NCBI GenBank assembly: GCA_025594325.1
Contig: JANHCV010000003.1
Location: forward strand, 2,578,355 to 2,642,354
Source: Blastocladiella emersonii ATCC 22665
Lineage: Eukaryota; Blastocladiomycota; Blastocladiomycetes; Blastocladiales; Blastocladiaceae
Direction of reading: 5' to 3'
DNA: 64,000 bases
The notes beneath the pieces were generated by a model. The model was not told where the DNA came from. It did not search any database and saw only the letters and a program-made list of their open reading frames with translations. Both the position numbers and the translations under genes were made by a program. Positions 21,846 to 33,176 of this stretch are shown here, piece after piece; position 1 is the first letter of the stretch; each line of letters begins with the position of its first letter.

Positions 21846-23534
21846 ATGGCGGCACCAGCACCCTCATCATCACCCACCTCCGCACCGCTCCTCGCGAGCG
21901 CCGACGACGGCGCGCCGCTCGCGGGCCTGTTCCCGGCGCAGCCCGACGGCGGCGTCCCCGTCACGGCGCTGTGTCTCGCGACCGGATCGCCGGATACCGC
22001 CGTCGCGTGCCCGGCCGACCCGCGCTACGAGCGCCAGCTCGCAGAGTGCCAGCGCGCCAAGTGCGCCGCCGCCTTCAGCAACATCAACGGCGCCGCGATC
22101 CCGACTGGTCAGCCGTTTGCGCTGCAGCGGTTCCTTGAAGGTACTTCGCGCTCTCGCTTGCCTCGGCGATGCGTCGTGTCTGACCCAAACGCGCGTGCTG
22201 TAGCGGCGACAACGCTCGAAGAGTGCTCGCTGGAACGGTGCCGCGCCGAGTTCTGGGCTGCCTCGAGCACGCTGTGCGTCCCGCTCGACAACGACCCGCT
22301 CGCCAGCAAGCGCGCGTACCTGTCGCGGCTGCCCGATGGCGCCAACGCGACCGTCTTCGGCCCGGCGTTCGGCCGCCACCTCGCCGCGCGCAAGGGGCTC
22401 GCGCACGCGCAGGCCGAGTTCCCGCAGTGGGCGCCCTCCAACGCGACAACTGCCGAGTCTGGCACGGCCCCACCACCGAGCACCCTTGGCGTGTGCGCGC
22501 CGACGCTCCCGCTCGGCTGGCCGTGCTCGGCGCGCGCCGTCGAGGCCGTTGGCGTCCCGGTCGACCCGTGGAAGCTGCCGGACGCGGGCGAGTCGGCGCG
22601 CCCGCCCAAGGCGTTCCTCGCGACGCAGGTCATGGCCGAGAACCCGGCGTTCGCGGCGTCGGGCGCCGCGCGCACCGCCAACGCGTCGGACCCGGCGCCG
22701 CCGTTCCTCCTGCGCTCGCGCGCCGCGCCGAGCGACGGCGGCGAGGCGTCCAGCGCGCTGCTCATCTCGGCCAACCTGTACTCGCTCTCGTACTGCGACG
22801 CGGCGACCGCCACGCTCGTGCCGTCGCTCGGACTGCGCGAGACGTGCACGTCGTCGGCGCAGTGCCGGTTCGGGATCTGCAGCTACCGCGGGTCCGCCGG
22901 CGCGTGCGCGTCCGGGATCAAGACCATCGGGTCGACGTACCTCGGGAACAACGCGACCGTCGCAGCGCAGACCCAGCAGATGACGGCGGCCGGCGCCGCG
23001 CCCATGGGTGCGTGGATGATCGTGCAGCAGGTCCTCGCCTTTGTCCTCCTCCTCGCCCTCGTCGTTTACTCGGTCCGGCTCAACGCCGATCGGCTCGGAC
23101 TCAGGCGCGGCACGATTCCGCGCCGACTCGCCCAGTTCTGGGTCGGCAAGGACCGCACCACGACGCAGCGAGAGATCACGCTCCGACCCGCGGATACCCG
23201 CATGCTCGACCCGATCCGCCGCAACGCCCTCGGCGGCGGGACCTCGGGCGACGCGCTCCCGCGGTACACGCCCGTCCCGCCCGGCGAGACGCCTGTCGTC
23301 GCCGCCCGCGTTATGTCCCCGCCCCCACCGCTGTTCACGAGCACCGCTAGTATCGCGTCGCCGGCAGCAGCACCCGCGGGACCGTCCCGGTTCCTCTCAA
23401 GCTTGCGAAGGGACACGACGGCCGAGATCGACCTGGCGACGGTGCGGCCCGCACAGGCCGACGCGAGTCTCGATGCGCCGCTGTCGCCTGGGCCGGGTCC
23501 CGCGGCGGGAGCAGAGGCAGGGCGGAGTCCCTGA
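21846..23534 (+). CDS. Cysteine-rich single-pass membrane protein, unknown function
   Basis: The frame is open for 562 residues. A typical intron (22141-22203; GTACTT, CTGAC, GCTGTAG) is 63 nt and lacks an in-frame stop. Splicing gives 541 residues and joins FLE to AATTLEECSLERC. The N-terminal 380 residues hold many cysteines in short motifs (CQRAKCAAAF, CSLERCRAEFW, CTSSAQCRFGICSY), probably disulphide-bonded outside the cell. One helix (IVQQVLAFVLLLALVVYSV, about 395-415) precedes a basic cytosolic tail of about 130 residues rich in Pro/Ser. No cleavable signal peptide is obvious at the chosen ATG, so a short upstream exon cannot be excluded. The family is not recognised. It follows the kinase D gene on the same strand. 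Confidence 0.72.
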   Translation: MAAPAPSSSPTSAPLLASADDGAPLAGLFPAQPDGGVPVTALCLATGSPDTAVACPADPRYERQLAECQRAKCAAAFSNINGAAIPTGQPFALQRFLEGTSRSRLPRRCVVSDPNARAVAATTLEECSLERCRAEFWAASSTLCVPLDNDPLASKRAYLSRLPDGANATVFGPAFGRHLAARKGLAHAQAEFPQWAPSNATTAESGTAPPPSTLGVCAPTLPLGWPCSARAVEAVGVPVDPWKLPDAGESARPPKAFLATQVMAENPAFAASGAARTANASDPAPPFLLRSRAAPSDGGEASSALLISANLYSLSYCDAATATLVPSLGLRETCTSSAQCRFGICSYRGSAGACASGIKTIGSTYLGNNATVAAQTQQMTAAGAAPMGAWMIVQQVLAFVLLLALVVYSVRLNADRLGLRRGTIPRRLAQFWVGKDRTTTQREITLRPADTRMLDPIRRNALGGGTSGDALPRYTPVPPGETPVVAARVMSPPPPLFTSTASIASPAAAPAGPSRFLSSLRRDTTAEIDLATVRPAQADASLDAPLSPGPGPAAGAEAGRSP

Positions 23535-23593
23535 TGTGTTGTACAGCAGTTTTGTTACCCCATTGCACTCCATTGCAAAGCAACCATACCGAT

Positions 23594-24843
23594 TCAAAGG
23601 TCGCCAAACAGGTCGTCGATCTCGTCGCGCGGCGCGGACGGTTTCGCCTTGGACTTTTTGCTCTTCTTGTCGTCGGCCTTGGCGGGTTTGGACTTGGACT
23701 TGGCCGGGGTGGCTGTAGTGGAAGCGGACTTGGGCTTGGCCGGTGTTGGGGTAGTGGGCGCGGACTTGGTCTTGGCCGGGGTGGGGGTAGCTGACGACGA
23801 CTTGGCCTTCTTGGCAGAGGGCGCGGCCGCGGGCGGCTGCTCAGCGACGCGCTTCTTGGTCTTCGGCTTGGCGGCGGCGGCCGGTGGTGGTGCGGGCTCG
23901 CCAAAGAAGGACGGGATCTCGAGGGCTGCTGCCGGGGCGGAAGCTGCTGCTGCTGGTGGTGGTGGCGGGTTCGAGGCCTCGTCGTCGTCGTCACTCTCAA
24001 CGGCCGCCTTGACAGCGGGTCGTGGCGCGGTGGCACGAGCGGTGCGGGCAACGACCTGGTCGCCGAGCGTGTCGAGCGAGTCGAGCTCGCCATCCACGTC
24101 GCCGGCGGGGTCGGCGAGCAGCTGGGCGGCCGCAGCGGGATCGCGCTGGATGATCTCGAGGCCAGCGTCGCCCGATGCGTCCGTAGTCGGACTAGAGAGC
24201 GCGAATCCGTGAGTCCAGCGCTGTATCACCCACAAGGCCCATAAACGCACAGTTCCATGGCCGCACGCGTGGCCTTGCTCGCGGTCAGCAATGGCGGCAG
24301 CCCCTCGATGGCCGCGGGCAGGGTAGGCCGTAGCCGCGCGTAGAGAGCCTCCATCTCCTTCTCAAAGTGCCCCGCGTACCGGTACACGCGGCTGACGAGG
24401 GCGACCATGATGGTGCAGAAGGCAATGTAGCGGTTGCACCCGATCTCGATGCACAGCATCTTGTACGCGGCCATGGCCGTGGTAGCAAGCGGGGCGACAA
24501 GCGCGTGCATCTTGGCCATCTCCTCGAGCAGCGTCTGGCACGCGGCGACCGACATGCCCTGCTCCTGCGCCGCAGCGGCCGCAAACGCGGCGTCAAGCTG
24601 GATGTGCTCCTTGACGCGGCGCAGCACGCGCACCACGGCGTGCAGCCGCTGCACGTGCGGCATGCGGCGCGTCGTGTAGTTGTACTTGTACAGCAGGCGC
24701 GCCAGCAGCCACAGCTCCTGGTGCAGCGGCACCGTGCTCAGCGACTTGGCGTGCGCCGCGAGCGCGCCGCGCGACACGGCCGTGATGCCGCCAGCTGCAG
24801 CGGAGGCCGTTGCGGCAGGTGAGGATCCATTGGATGACTTCAT
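23594..24843 (-). CDS. Probable NEPRO/Rmp24-like nucleolar protein
   Basis: Two exons, 24843-24251 and 24191-23594, give 396 residues. The 59-nt intron starts GTGCGT and ends CTCTAG. The N-terminal 195 residues are helical (LHQELWLLARLLYKYNYTTR, then VVRVLRRVKEHI). They resemble, by recollection rather than search, the N-terminal domain of nucleolus and neural progenitor protein, whose fission yeast relative Rmp24 is an RNase MRP subunit. The C-terminal half is Lys/Ala/Pro-rich with repeated TPTPAKxKSA units, basic clusters suited to nuclear localisation, and an acidic end (DEIDDLFGDL). The gene is divergent from the coiled-coil gene at 25096 with 252 bp between starts. The existence of the gene is well supported; the family name is tentative. 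Confidence 0.6.
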
Positions 24844-25095
24844 GACTTGCGAGGTGGAGACCGTGGAAGCGCCGGCGGAGGTGCGAGACAAAAACCGAGC
24901 GATCGGCGTTGAGACATCTGTCACGCCGGCCCGCGTGACCTGTCGAGAGCGCGTTCCGTGACGCGTTTTCGCACGCGCGCGCGTGGGCCCACTCTGCAGG
25001 CCGCTTCTCCCACGGTCCCGCTCTCTCTGCCATCCGAGCGCCATCCCATGTAACGCCATCAAACTTGTTGCACACTTGCACACCCGCGCACCACC

Positions 25096-26335
25096 ATGGC
25101 CCAGCCAGCACCCGCGCCCGAACACTACGAGGACGAGTTTGACGCCGGGCTCCAGCACGCCCGCACCGCGTTCATGCACATGGTCCGTGCGAGGTGTTGC
25201 TTCAGCTCGGTTGAACCGCTGACGATGAAAGCGACGTAGCTCTCGGCCAAGGACCACGAGATCCTCGGGCTGCAGGAGGAGCTCGCGCGCAAGCACGCCG
25301 AGACCGAGGGTGCGCAAACTTCTACTATGCTTAGAGACGACTAAGCTGACTCTCTGTCCTTGTAGAGATGCGCCTACGCATCGCGCAGCTCGAGAACCAG
25401 GTCACGCAGTCGGACAAACGGATCGCCGAGATGGCCGCGGCCGTCCGCAAGCTGCACTCGTTCAAGCAGCAGGTGTTCGAGAGCTTCGTCGAGGAGGACT
25501 CGGTCATGACCGATCTCATGAAGAAGGCCGGCAACCTGAGCATCATCGAGGTCCGCTTCTTCGCACCCCGATCCCACCAGGATCGTACTAACGTTCGAGC
25601 TCGTGTAGGGCGACCAAACGGCCGCATCCGACTCGACCTTTGCGCACGACGCACCGTCCTTTGCCGTGTTCACTCCGAGCAGCGCGCCCGCAAGCCGGGT
25701 CGCCCGCCTGAGCGAGCCGCGCACCTCCATTGACCGAGCGCAGCGCCGCGCCATCTTTACCTCGCCCCGCTCTTCGGACCGCAAGGACCACTCGTCGCGC
25801 GGCCGCTCGACCTCGCCCACCTTCTCGCTCTCCCGCGTGTCGCCAACACCAACCGCCTCTCGAGGACGTGCACCGACCGGTGGCTACCGTGCTCACGTCT
25901 CGACCCACTCGCCGCCTCGCTCGCCCGTCTCCCAGGACTCGTCCCGCCTCGGCTCGACATCGGACGCCGCAACACGAGGACCCAACGTCAACGCTACGCA
26001 GCCGCCTCCCAAGGTGGTCGTCAACGGCCGCAGCTTCTTCTCGCGCGCCAAGCAGCTGCTGCCCTACGACAAGGTATGCGTCCCACCTCCGATACGGCGA
26101 TGACGGCCACTCACACGCCCCGCTTCGCTAGATGACGCGCGTCCTCGAGGTTGTCAAGGCCTACAACGCACGGCAGCAGTCGCGCCAGACCACCATGAGC
26201 GAGGCGCACGCTGTGTTCGGCATGTCGCACCCCGACCTGTTCCGCGAGTTTGAGCTCTTGTTCTCGGGCGAGAACGCCGTGTCCATCAAGGAGGACCACG
26301 GCACGGGCTCGGGCGCGACCGCGGTTCGGCGCTGA
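25096..26335 (+). CDS. Coiled-coil protein of the At4g15545-like family
   Basis: Five exons: 25096-25182, 25240-25309, 25366-25550, 25609-26073 and 26132-26335, giving 336 residues. Introns are 55-58 nt, and the third carries a perfect TACTAAC branch motif. An N-terminal coiled coil (about 30-105; LSAKDHEILGLQEELARKHA, then MRLRIAQLENQV) is followed by a Ser/Pro/Thr-rich linker. The C-terminal block FFSRAKQLLPYDK plus MTRVLEVVKAYN and FGMSHPDLFREFELLFSG matches the conserved end of plant At4g15545-like proteins and their fungal relatives. The function in fungi is not established. Cytoskeletal or membrane association is a guess from the coiled coil. The last two exons are needed to recover the conserved C-terminus. 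Confidence 0.82.
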
Positions 26336-26778
26336 TGGTCCTGCTGGGCTCTGGTCTCGAAAACTAAAAACTAAACTATTTATTTATGCGTTGCTGTGAC
26401 TCGGTCGAAAACGCTCGCTGCGGGCGCACGTGAGGTATGCGAGACGCGCCGCGCCACTCCCACTCACGTCCGAAAGCGGCGACGCGTCTCGAAACGTCTC
26501 CCGCGACGCGTCTCCACGTCTCTAGTTTTAGAGCCCGAGCCGGCGGTGGTCCAGGGCGGCCGCCCTCACTCAATGAAATGCACGTCGCGGGGCAACATCG
26601 AGTGCCGTTCCGTCGGAGCGCCCGCCGCGGCCCGCCGAGGCTGCTCCCGTCTCCTATCCTGCGAGCGGCGCTCGTGGAATGTGATCAGCGCAACAGCAGT
26701 ATGATCGGACGACTGGGAGGAAGACCCGATGCACTGGCGACCTACGCTACTACCACTCCCAGCAACGACTCCTCCGCC
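26336..26778. promoter_or_regulatory. Intergenic region before the binding-protein receptor
   Basis: 443 bp. It contains a short AT-rich stretch (26361-26390), unusual for this window and probably linked to 3'-end formation of the upstream gene. Several GACGCGTCTC-like repeats lie at 26430-26520. The receptor reading frame is open through the right part; an alternative ATG is at 26701. Confidence 0.4.
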
Positions 26779-29700
26779 ATGTGCCGGACCGCACCCCGAC
26801 GTCCGCCGATCTGGCTATGGACCATCCTCCTCGTGATCTTCTTCCACCTCGCCGTCGCGGCGACCGTGACTGGCCAGTCCACTTCGCTGCCGCCCATCGT
26901 CTTTGGCGCCACGGGTGACTACAGCTCGCCGACGGCCAGCGTCTCCGAAACCTATCACGGCGGCATCAACGCTGCCTTCTTCGAGATCAACTCGGCCGGC
27001 GGGTATCTCGGCCGCAACCTCACGCTCGTCGTCAAAGATGACGGGTACGTGCCCGCCCGCGCCGCCGCCAACACGCGCGCGCTCATGGCCGAGAACAACC
27101 TCACGGCGCTGCTCGCGGCTTACGTACGCCTCCGCTCGCGTCCGCTTCAAGCAGGACTTTTGGCTGACGTGACGATTTTGTGTAGGGAACGTACGAGCGC
27201 TCAGTGGCCCGACACATCCGAGGTTTGTAGACTGACTTACCCCGCCTTCTACATGCGTAGCGCGGCCGTGACAGCGTCGCTTCCCGTTGCGCAGAACGCG
27301 TCCATGCCGATCCTGTTTCCCTTCACGGGCTCGACGGCGCTGCGCGTCCCCTTCAACCCGTGGCTCGTGCACATGATCGGCTCGTACCCGGACGAGATGC
27401 AGGCCATGCTCGACTACGCGCTCGGCACGCTCATGCACAACCGCATCGCCGTCGTATACCAGAACGACACCTTCGGCAAGCCGCCGGCCATGGACGCTGT
27501 GGCCGTCCTGACCCGGCTCGGCCTCCCGCCGCACTCGGTCAGCTCGGTTCAGGGCAACTCGGGCAACGTCACGGCGGCGCACGCGGCCATAGTCGGCCAG
27601 ACGCGGTATCCGCAGTCGGTCCTGTTCTTTGGACTCGCGCTCGAGGCTGGCCGTACGTTTCCATGCGTTGGTCATGCGTCCCACTCGCGACTGATTCCTC
27701 GAGACTGTAGTGCTGATCAAGAAGTACCGCGAGACGACGCCATTCCCGACGACCTTCATCCTCATGACCGTGGCCGACCTCGCCGTGATCCGGACCGTCA
27801 TCGGGCCCGGCGGCGACTTCTCCAACATTGTGGCGATCCGGTCCGTCCCCGACCCGGCCGACTCGAGCCTACGGATCGTGTACGCTTCATTCTCGCCGAT
27901 TTCACGCACCGGGCCGCACAGCTTACATGCGCTCGCTCACTCGTAGGCCACCCTTCACGGCAGCCATGATGCGGTACAACGCGACGCTCCCGCGCGACCA
28001 CTACTCGTTGCTCGGCTACATTGCGGGGCACACGATCATGCAGGCGCTGTCGCGGCACGACTCGCGGTATCCCGTCACGCCGACCTCGTTCCTCGACGTC
28101 ATCTACACGACGTCGACGTTCAACGTCAAGGGCATCGCCATCGGGCCCTACTCGCGCGGCATCGACGACGCGGGCGGCGCCGGCGCGTGTAACCAGGGCC
28201 TCCGCTCGGAATGGCTCGTCAAGGTCACGGCCACGGGCTGGGCGCCGCTCACGGGCACCTCGTCCACGTCCAGCTCCGTGTTCTCGTGGGGCCCCGCGTG
28301 CTTCTCGCCGTCGACCAAGATCCAGCGCCCGATCCTGTGGGTCCTCGGCACCAACGCGCTCGACGCGGACCCGCGAGCGGCACAGTTTGTTCTCGGTGCC
28401 CAGGCCGCGCTGCGGTACCAGAACGACGTACTCGGCGGCGTGCGTGGGATCAAGACGAACCTGATCGTCCCGACCGCCGAGAACACGGCCATCAGCAGCT
28501 TCGTCCGCCCTCCAGCCACGAGCGCGGCCGCCGCCGTGCTTGGCACCAACTCTTCGCTCGCGCGCGCCGTCTCGCTCGTGGACGAGTACATGGTGACGGG
28601 GATCCTCGGCATGTCGCTCTCCTCGCTCGGGTCCACGCCACTCGCGAGCTTCCTCGACGTGGTCGGGACGCACCCGGTCCTCGGCATGTTCGACGGCGAC
28701 CCGGCCTTCTTCACCGACTCGTCGATGCGCCAGCTCCTCCCGCAGCGCGCCGGGTACGACGTCGACGTGTTCGCGCTCCTCGACGAGCTTCTCATCAAGC
28801 GCAAGATCTCGCGCGTCGGGCTTCTGTGCATCACGCACGGTGGCGACGCGGCCGTGGTCCAGTCGTGCAGCGTGGCCGCGGGCGCGTTCGCGACCATGTC
28901 CACGCAGCCTGCGTTCACGGCTACTGTCTCGGCGCTGCCTACGGCGGCCGAGCTGGCGGCGATCATTGCCAACCCGCCGCTGCTCGACAACGAGGCGCTC
29001 AACACTCCGGTCCAGGCCGTCCTCCTCGTCTCGCACCGCGCCGACGACGTGGCCGCCGTCGCGTCTCTGCTGGTCGCGAGCGGAAACACGAAGCTCGTGC
29101 TCGCCGTCGGCACCTACGCCGGCCTGTCGACCGTGCAGCCGTCCGCCGTCGAGGTCCTGTACACCCGCAACACGCCGCCGCGGTCGGACACGGACGCGGC
29201 CAGCTTCTACGCCGCTGTGGACGCGGTCGCCGCGCTCGCGGGGCTCAGCAACGACACGATCAACGCCAACGGTTTTCTGCAGGGCTTCTTCGCGGGGCTC
29301 ATCGCGACGCAGGTACTCTACTCATTCCATCGATGATGTGGTCGCGCCGCTCACTCCCGCCTCGTGTAGGTATCAGGCTCGGTGTCGGATCCGTACGGCG
29401 GGTCGACGTTCCTGCGCGGCCTGTACCTCAGCCACGAGACGTACGCGCTCGGCCTGCACTTTGGGCCGTACCTCGACACGCCGACGTGCACGGGCGCGAG
29501 CTGCGCGTCGTGGTGCCGGCGCGGCCACTCGTCCGTGTACGTACAGTCGTCGAACGCATCAGCAGCCGACCAGCCGAGCCAGTACAGCTACACGGCGTGC
29601 GGCACGCCGGTCTCGGCCGCGCTGCGGGCGCACTACGATAAGTGCGACATCCGGCACAAGTACGGAAACAACATGTGGACCAACTTCCAGCGGCCGCTGC

Positions 29701-32040
29701 GGTTCAGCGTGGCCGGCGCCGTCCACTACTCGCTCTTCCTCGCGGCGTTTCTCGCGGCGACCGTGGTCAGCGGCGGGATCGCCCTACGTTCGCTGCGCGA
29801 GAAGAGTCGAACGAAGATCAAGGTCGGGTCGCATTCAGCGCCGCACATGACCATCACACTCGTCCGACCGTCACCCGCGAACCAGGTCGCGCTCGTGTCC
29901 ATCGCGACGGATGTGCTCGAGTACACGCATCTGTTCCTGGTACGCCTCGACCGTCGCGGGCGTGCTCGGTTCAAACTGACGTGATCCACGCACCATGTAG
30001 CCCGAACGAATTGCTTGGGTTGGCAATCTCGTCCACCTCGTGCTTCCGTTCAACAAGTCGACGAGCGTGCAGCCCAACAACTGGTTTGGCGTGGCCGTGT
30101 CGTCCGTGTGGCTCTTCTTCGCGGCCATCTTCCTCAACAAACGCACCTTCCTCAAGCTGCAGAAGGAAGCGCCCGTGATCCTGTCGGCTGGCGCCTTCTA
30201 CCTGCCGATCGGCGGCCACCTGCTCATCACGGCCGTGGTCCAGAACTTGCTCTCCGTGTTCGACGTCAGCTGCACCAACAACGAGTGCTTCCTGTCCGAA
30301 GACTGCGTCGGCACCGTCTGGAACACGCAGCACTGGGTCACCATCGCCTTTTCGACGGTCCTGCTGCTCACATACGCGCCCATGTACGCTGCTCCTCGCT
30401 GCCATGGGCGCTCCTGCGCTAACGGCGAAGATAATCGTGTAGGGTGATTCTCTACAGCCAGGTCTGGCAGCGGTTGCAGGGCCAGCTCGACATCATTGTG
30501 GCCGGCTGGATGAACGTCGGGTCGAACGTGTGCAAGGTCCTGCTCTGTGTTCTCGCGGTGTGCATGCCCAACCACCTCGTCAGCGTGCTCATGATCAACG
30601 TGGCCACCAACCTCGGCCTGATCGTCGCCGTGGCCAAGGTCAACCCGACGCGCGTCGTGTGGTACTCGTCTCCTGCCGATCAACGGCCGCGGCCTCGTAC
30701 TGACACGTCTCGCTCGCCCATAGGTACCCCATTGTCAAGACGACCGGCCTCCTGCTCTCGCTGTGGGCCGCGCTTGTCGGCCTGATCACGCGCTACTACA
30801 AGATCGAGGACCCGCTGTGGCCCGTCATCGCCATCACGGTGCTGTGGGTCGGGACGCTCGTCGGCGGCACGCTCTTCTTCCGCCGCCGACACGCGCTCAT
30901 GTTCCAGCCGATGCCGCACCGCGAGAACAAGGTCAGCCGACTCGTCAAGCTGTTCAAGACTGGGTATGTTGCTGGTGCATCGAGCGGCTTTGTTGGTGGT
31001 AGCAGTGGTGCTGGTGGTGGGGCACCACCGGCTGCGGGCGGCGGGGCCGATGCGCAGCAGAGGTCAAAGGCTGACCTGCCGCGTGGGTTTAGCGGGCCCA
31101 CGTCCGGGTTCACGTCTGAAAACTCGCTGAGTAACGGGTCCGAGGGTTTGTCGCGGGTACGTCAGGTCGAGTGGGCAGTAGTGCATCAAGAGCTCACCAC
31201 GTTTGAACTGTGTAGATTGCGCAGAACACGATCAACAAGTGGATCCTGACGCTCGAGCGGGCGGGCAACCTGACGACCGCCGAGGCGACGTGGCTGCTCG
31301 TCGACACGAGCCGCCCGACGGCCGGGATCGCGCGCGGGCTGTTTGAGGCGAGCGGCGACGATCCCGAGGCGTTTGCTGCGTTTTTGTGCCAGAAGCCCGT
31401 CCTCGAGATCATCCGCAAGCAGCTCGCCGTCGCCGCGGCAAAGCCTCGGCGCAGCACGCTCAACATCTTCGGCAGCGCAAACAACGTCGAGATGCGCCGC
31501 GCGCACAGCGGCGAGTCGGGCCGCAACGTTCCTGCCGGCGGCGACCGTCCCGCCCTCAGCGTCTCGACGGGCGTCGTCGCGTCGGCTGGCATGTCGACGG
31601 GCACTGGGTCACCTACGGGCGGTGGCACACGGTTCCTTGACCCGGCGATGCTCAGCGGACTCGGCGCGGGATCCGAGGCCATGCCGGTCAAGTCGTCGAC
31701 CCACCTGCGCGTGTCCGAACCGATCCCCATCAAAAACGGGGCCGGCGAGCGGATCCTGTTCCTGCGGACCATGGTCGAGGAGATCCCCGAGGAGCGAGAA
31801 GACCGCGAGGACGGGCAGAGCGGCGAGCTCGGCGGGGACAAGAAGAACGACGCGAGCCCGGCCGACGCCGAAGACGCGGTGGTCGAAACCAACAGTTTGC
31901 TCGACCCGGCTCACCTGCGCTCGACGCCGTCCAACAGCCGTCGGCCTTCGGTCCGGAGCGAGGGGACAGGCCCGTCGTCGCGGAGGAGCAGCTGGAGCAG
32001 CGACCAAGGCCGGCGCGGCTCGTACACTGGGGCGACGTGA
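26779..32040 (+). CDS. Multi-pass receptor with two tandem periplasmic-binding-protein ectodomains
   Basis: Ten exons: 26779-27123, 27186-27190, 27261-27652, 27711-27879, 27947-29312, 29370-29939, 30001-30383, 30443-30661, 30724-31156 and 31216-32040, giving 1568 residues. Order: signal peptide (about 1-28), a Leu/Ile/Val-binding-protein-like domain (about 36-420; IVFGATGDYSSPTA, GGINAAFFEINSAGG, VVYQNDTFG), a second similar fold (about 428-770), about eight membrane helices (868-1205) and a cytosolic tail ending in Ser/Gly-rich sequence. Such folds bind amino acids or similar small ligands in ABC systems and class C GPCRs. The helix count and lack of class C motifs argue against a simple GABA-B-like receptor. 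The second exon is only 5 nt (GGAAC) and is needed to keep the frame. All the other splices are in phase with this reading. Confidence 0.85.
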
Positions 32041-32380
32041 GGAGATGACAAATGCACTAGCTTAGGTTCTGATACGGCTCCAATCGCGGCCCTCCTCGCG
32101 GGATCACTCTCGATTCTCGTTGCAGGAGCTACAGGGGAGGTATTTGTGCAGGTTGTACGCGACGAAGGAGCAGCGATCGACGTCCGAGAACTTGATCGGC
32201 AGTGTACTCAGCAGCGGCGGGAGAGCCGAGGGACGCGTCGATTTATCATGTGATGGTGCGCGTGAGCTCGGCGCGGTGCGATCCCGAGCGACCGCTTTCC
32301 CTCTCCTCCCTCCGCTGCCGCCCATACTCGCATACACACCTCTGGCAACTAGCCACCCCATGCAACTTGCTTCAACGACC
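32041..32380. promoter_or_regulatory. Short intergenic region
   Basis: 340 bp between two plus-strand genes. A minus-strand open frame ending near 32104 has a plausible-looking C-terminus (FSDVDRCSFVAYNLHKYL) but no supported start. The right end may be 5' untranslated sequence. Confidence 0.35.
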
Positions 32381-33032
32381 ATGTACTCGACGCCGCGCCC
32401 CTGGACCGCCGCCAAGGCGACGTCGCGGTCGCCCGTCTCGCCCGCGCTCGCGCACCTCGCCGGCACGACCGCAACCGCGAGCCCGGCCCTGCGCATCGAG
32501 GAAGTGCGCGCGATCCTCCGCGCGTGCCGCGACGCACCCACGCGCCCGCTCCCGGCGTCCCTCGTCGCCGCCACGTCGCCCAGTCCCGATGCCGCGGTCG
32601 AGGCGCCGTCCGACATCGCGGTACGGCGGCGATCCGCTCTGCCGTCGCCGGTGACGATACGATTCACTGACACTGAGGCCCGTGTAGCGGTATGCGCCCG
32701 ATCTCGCGCTTGACCTGCTCGTGCGCCGCGGCGAGGCCGGCCGCGCTGTGACGCTGGCGTGCAAGGTGCTCGACCCGCTGTCACACTCGACGGCCGCGAT
32801 CCCGTGGCCGCAGCTCGACGTGCTGCGCGCGTGGCTCGCCGCGGCCGCTGGCGTCGATGCGGACGACGTGTCGGTTGCCGGCCTCCTTGCGCGGGACGTG
32901 CACGGCGACATGAGTGGCAGCGACGGCGACGGCGAGGACGACGAGTCTGCGGACGTGCTCGCGGCCAAGGCGCTGCGGGACCTCGACCGAGCCATCACGG
33001 AGTACCCGCACACGGTCCGCGCCGCGGAATGA
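32381..33032 (+). CDS. Small protein of unknown function
   Basis: Two exons, 32381-32620 and 32688-33032, give 194 residues. An in-frame ATG at 32360 adds 7 more. The 67-nt intron starts GTACGG, contains CACTGAC and ends GTGTAG. The N-terminal third is Ala/Pro/Ser/Thr-rich (TPRPWTAAKATSRSP). The rest is helical (RIEEVRAILRACRD; YAPDLALDLLVRRGEAGRAV; PQLDVLRAWLAAAAG), with an acidic patch (SDGDGEDDESAD) before the last helix. No signal peptide or membrane helix is visible. The phase-correct splice and branch motif support a real gene, but I do not recognise a family. It converges on the PWWP-like gene. Confidence 0.6.
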
Positions 33033-33176
33033 GGAATACAGCGCTCATTGCACGTCTCAGAGTGAAACGCGGGAGACAGCATGACGGGGGGAAACGTTCT
33101 GGTTATCATCAAATCGACACGTCACGCAAAAAGCGGGGGAGAGGGAGGGAGAGGAAGAGGAGGAGAATCTCGTGGT

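Noticed and set aside
27186-27226. A 41-nt second exon in the receptor gene (donor at 27227)
   Set aside because: It keeps phase but leaves a 34-nt intron and inserts residues into a conserved strand. The 5-nt exon fits the usual donor, intron size and homology better.
26779-32040. Calling the receptor a GABA-B-like class C GPCR
   Set aside because: There are two binding-protein folds and about eight helices, and I see no class C GPCR signature in the helices.
32104-32260. Minus-strand gene ending in CSSCNENRE
   Set aside because: Only a short C-terminus-like stretch is visible, with no supported start, splice sites or family match.
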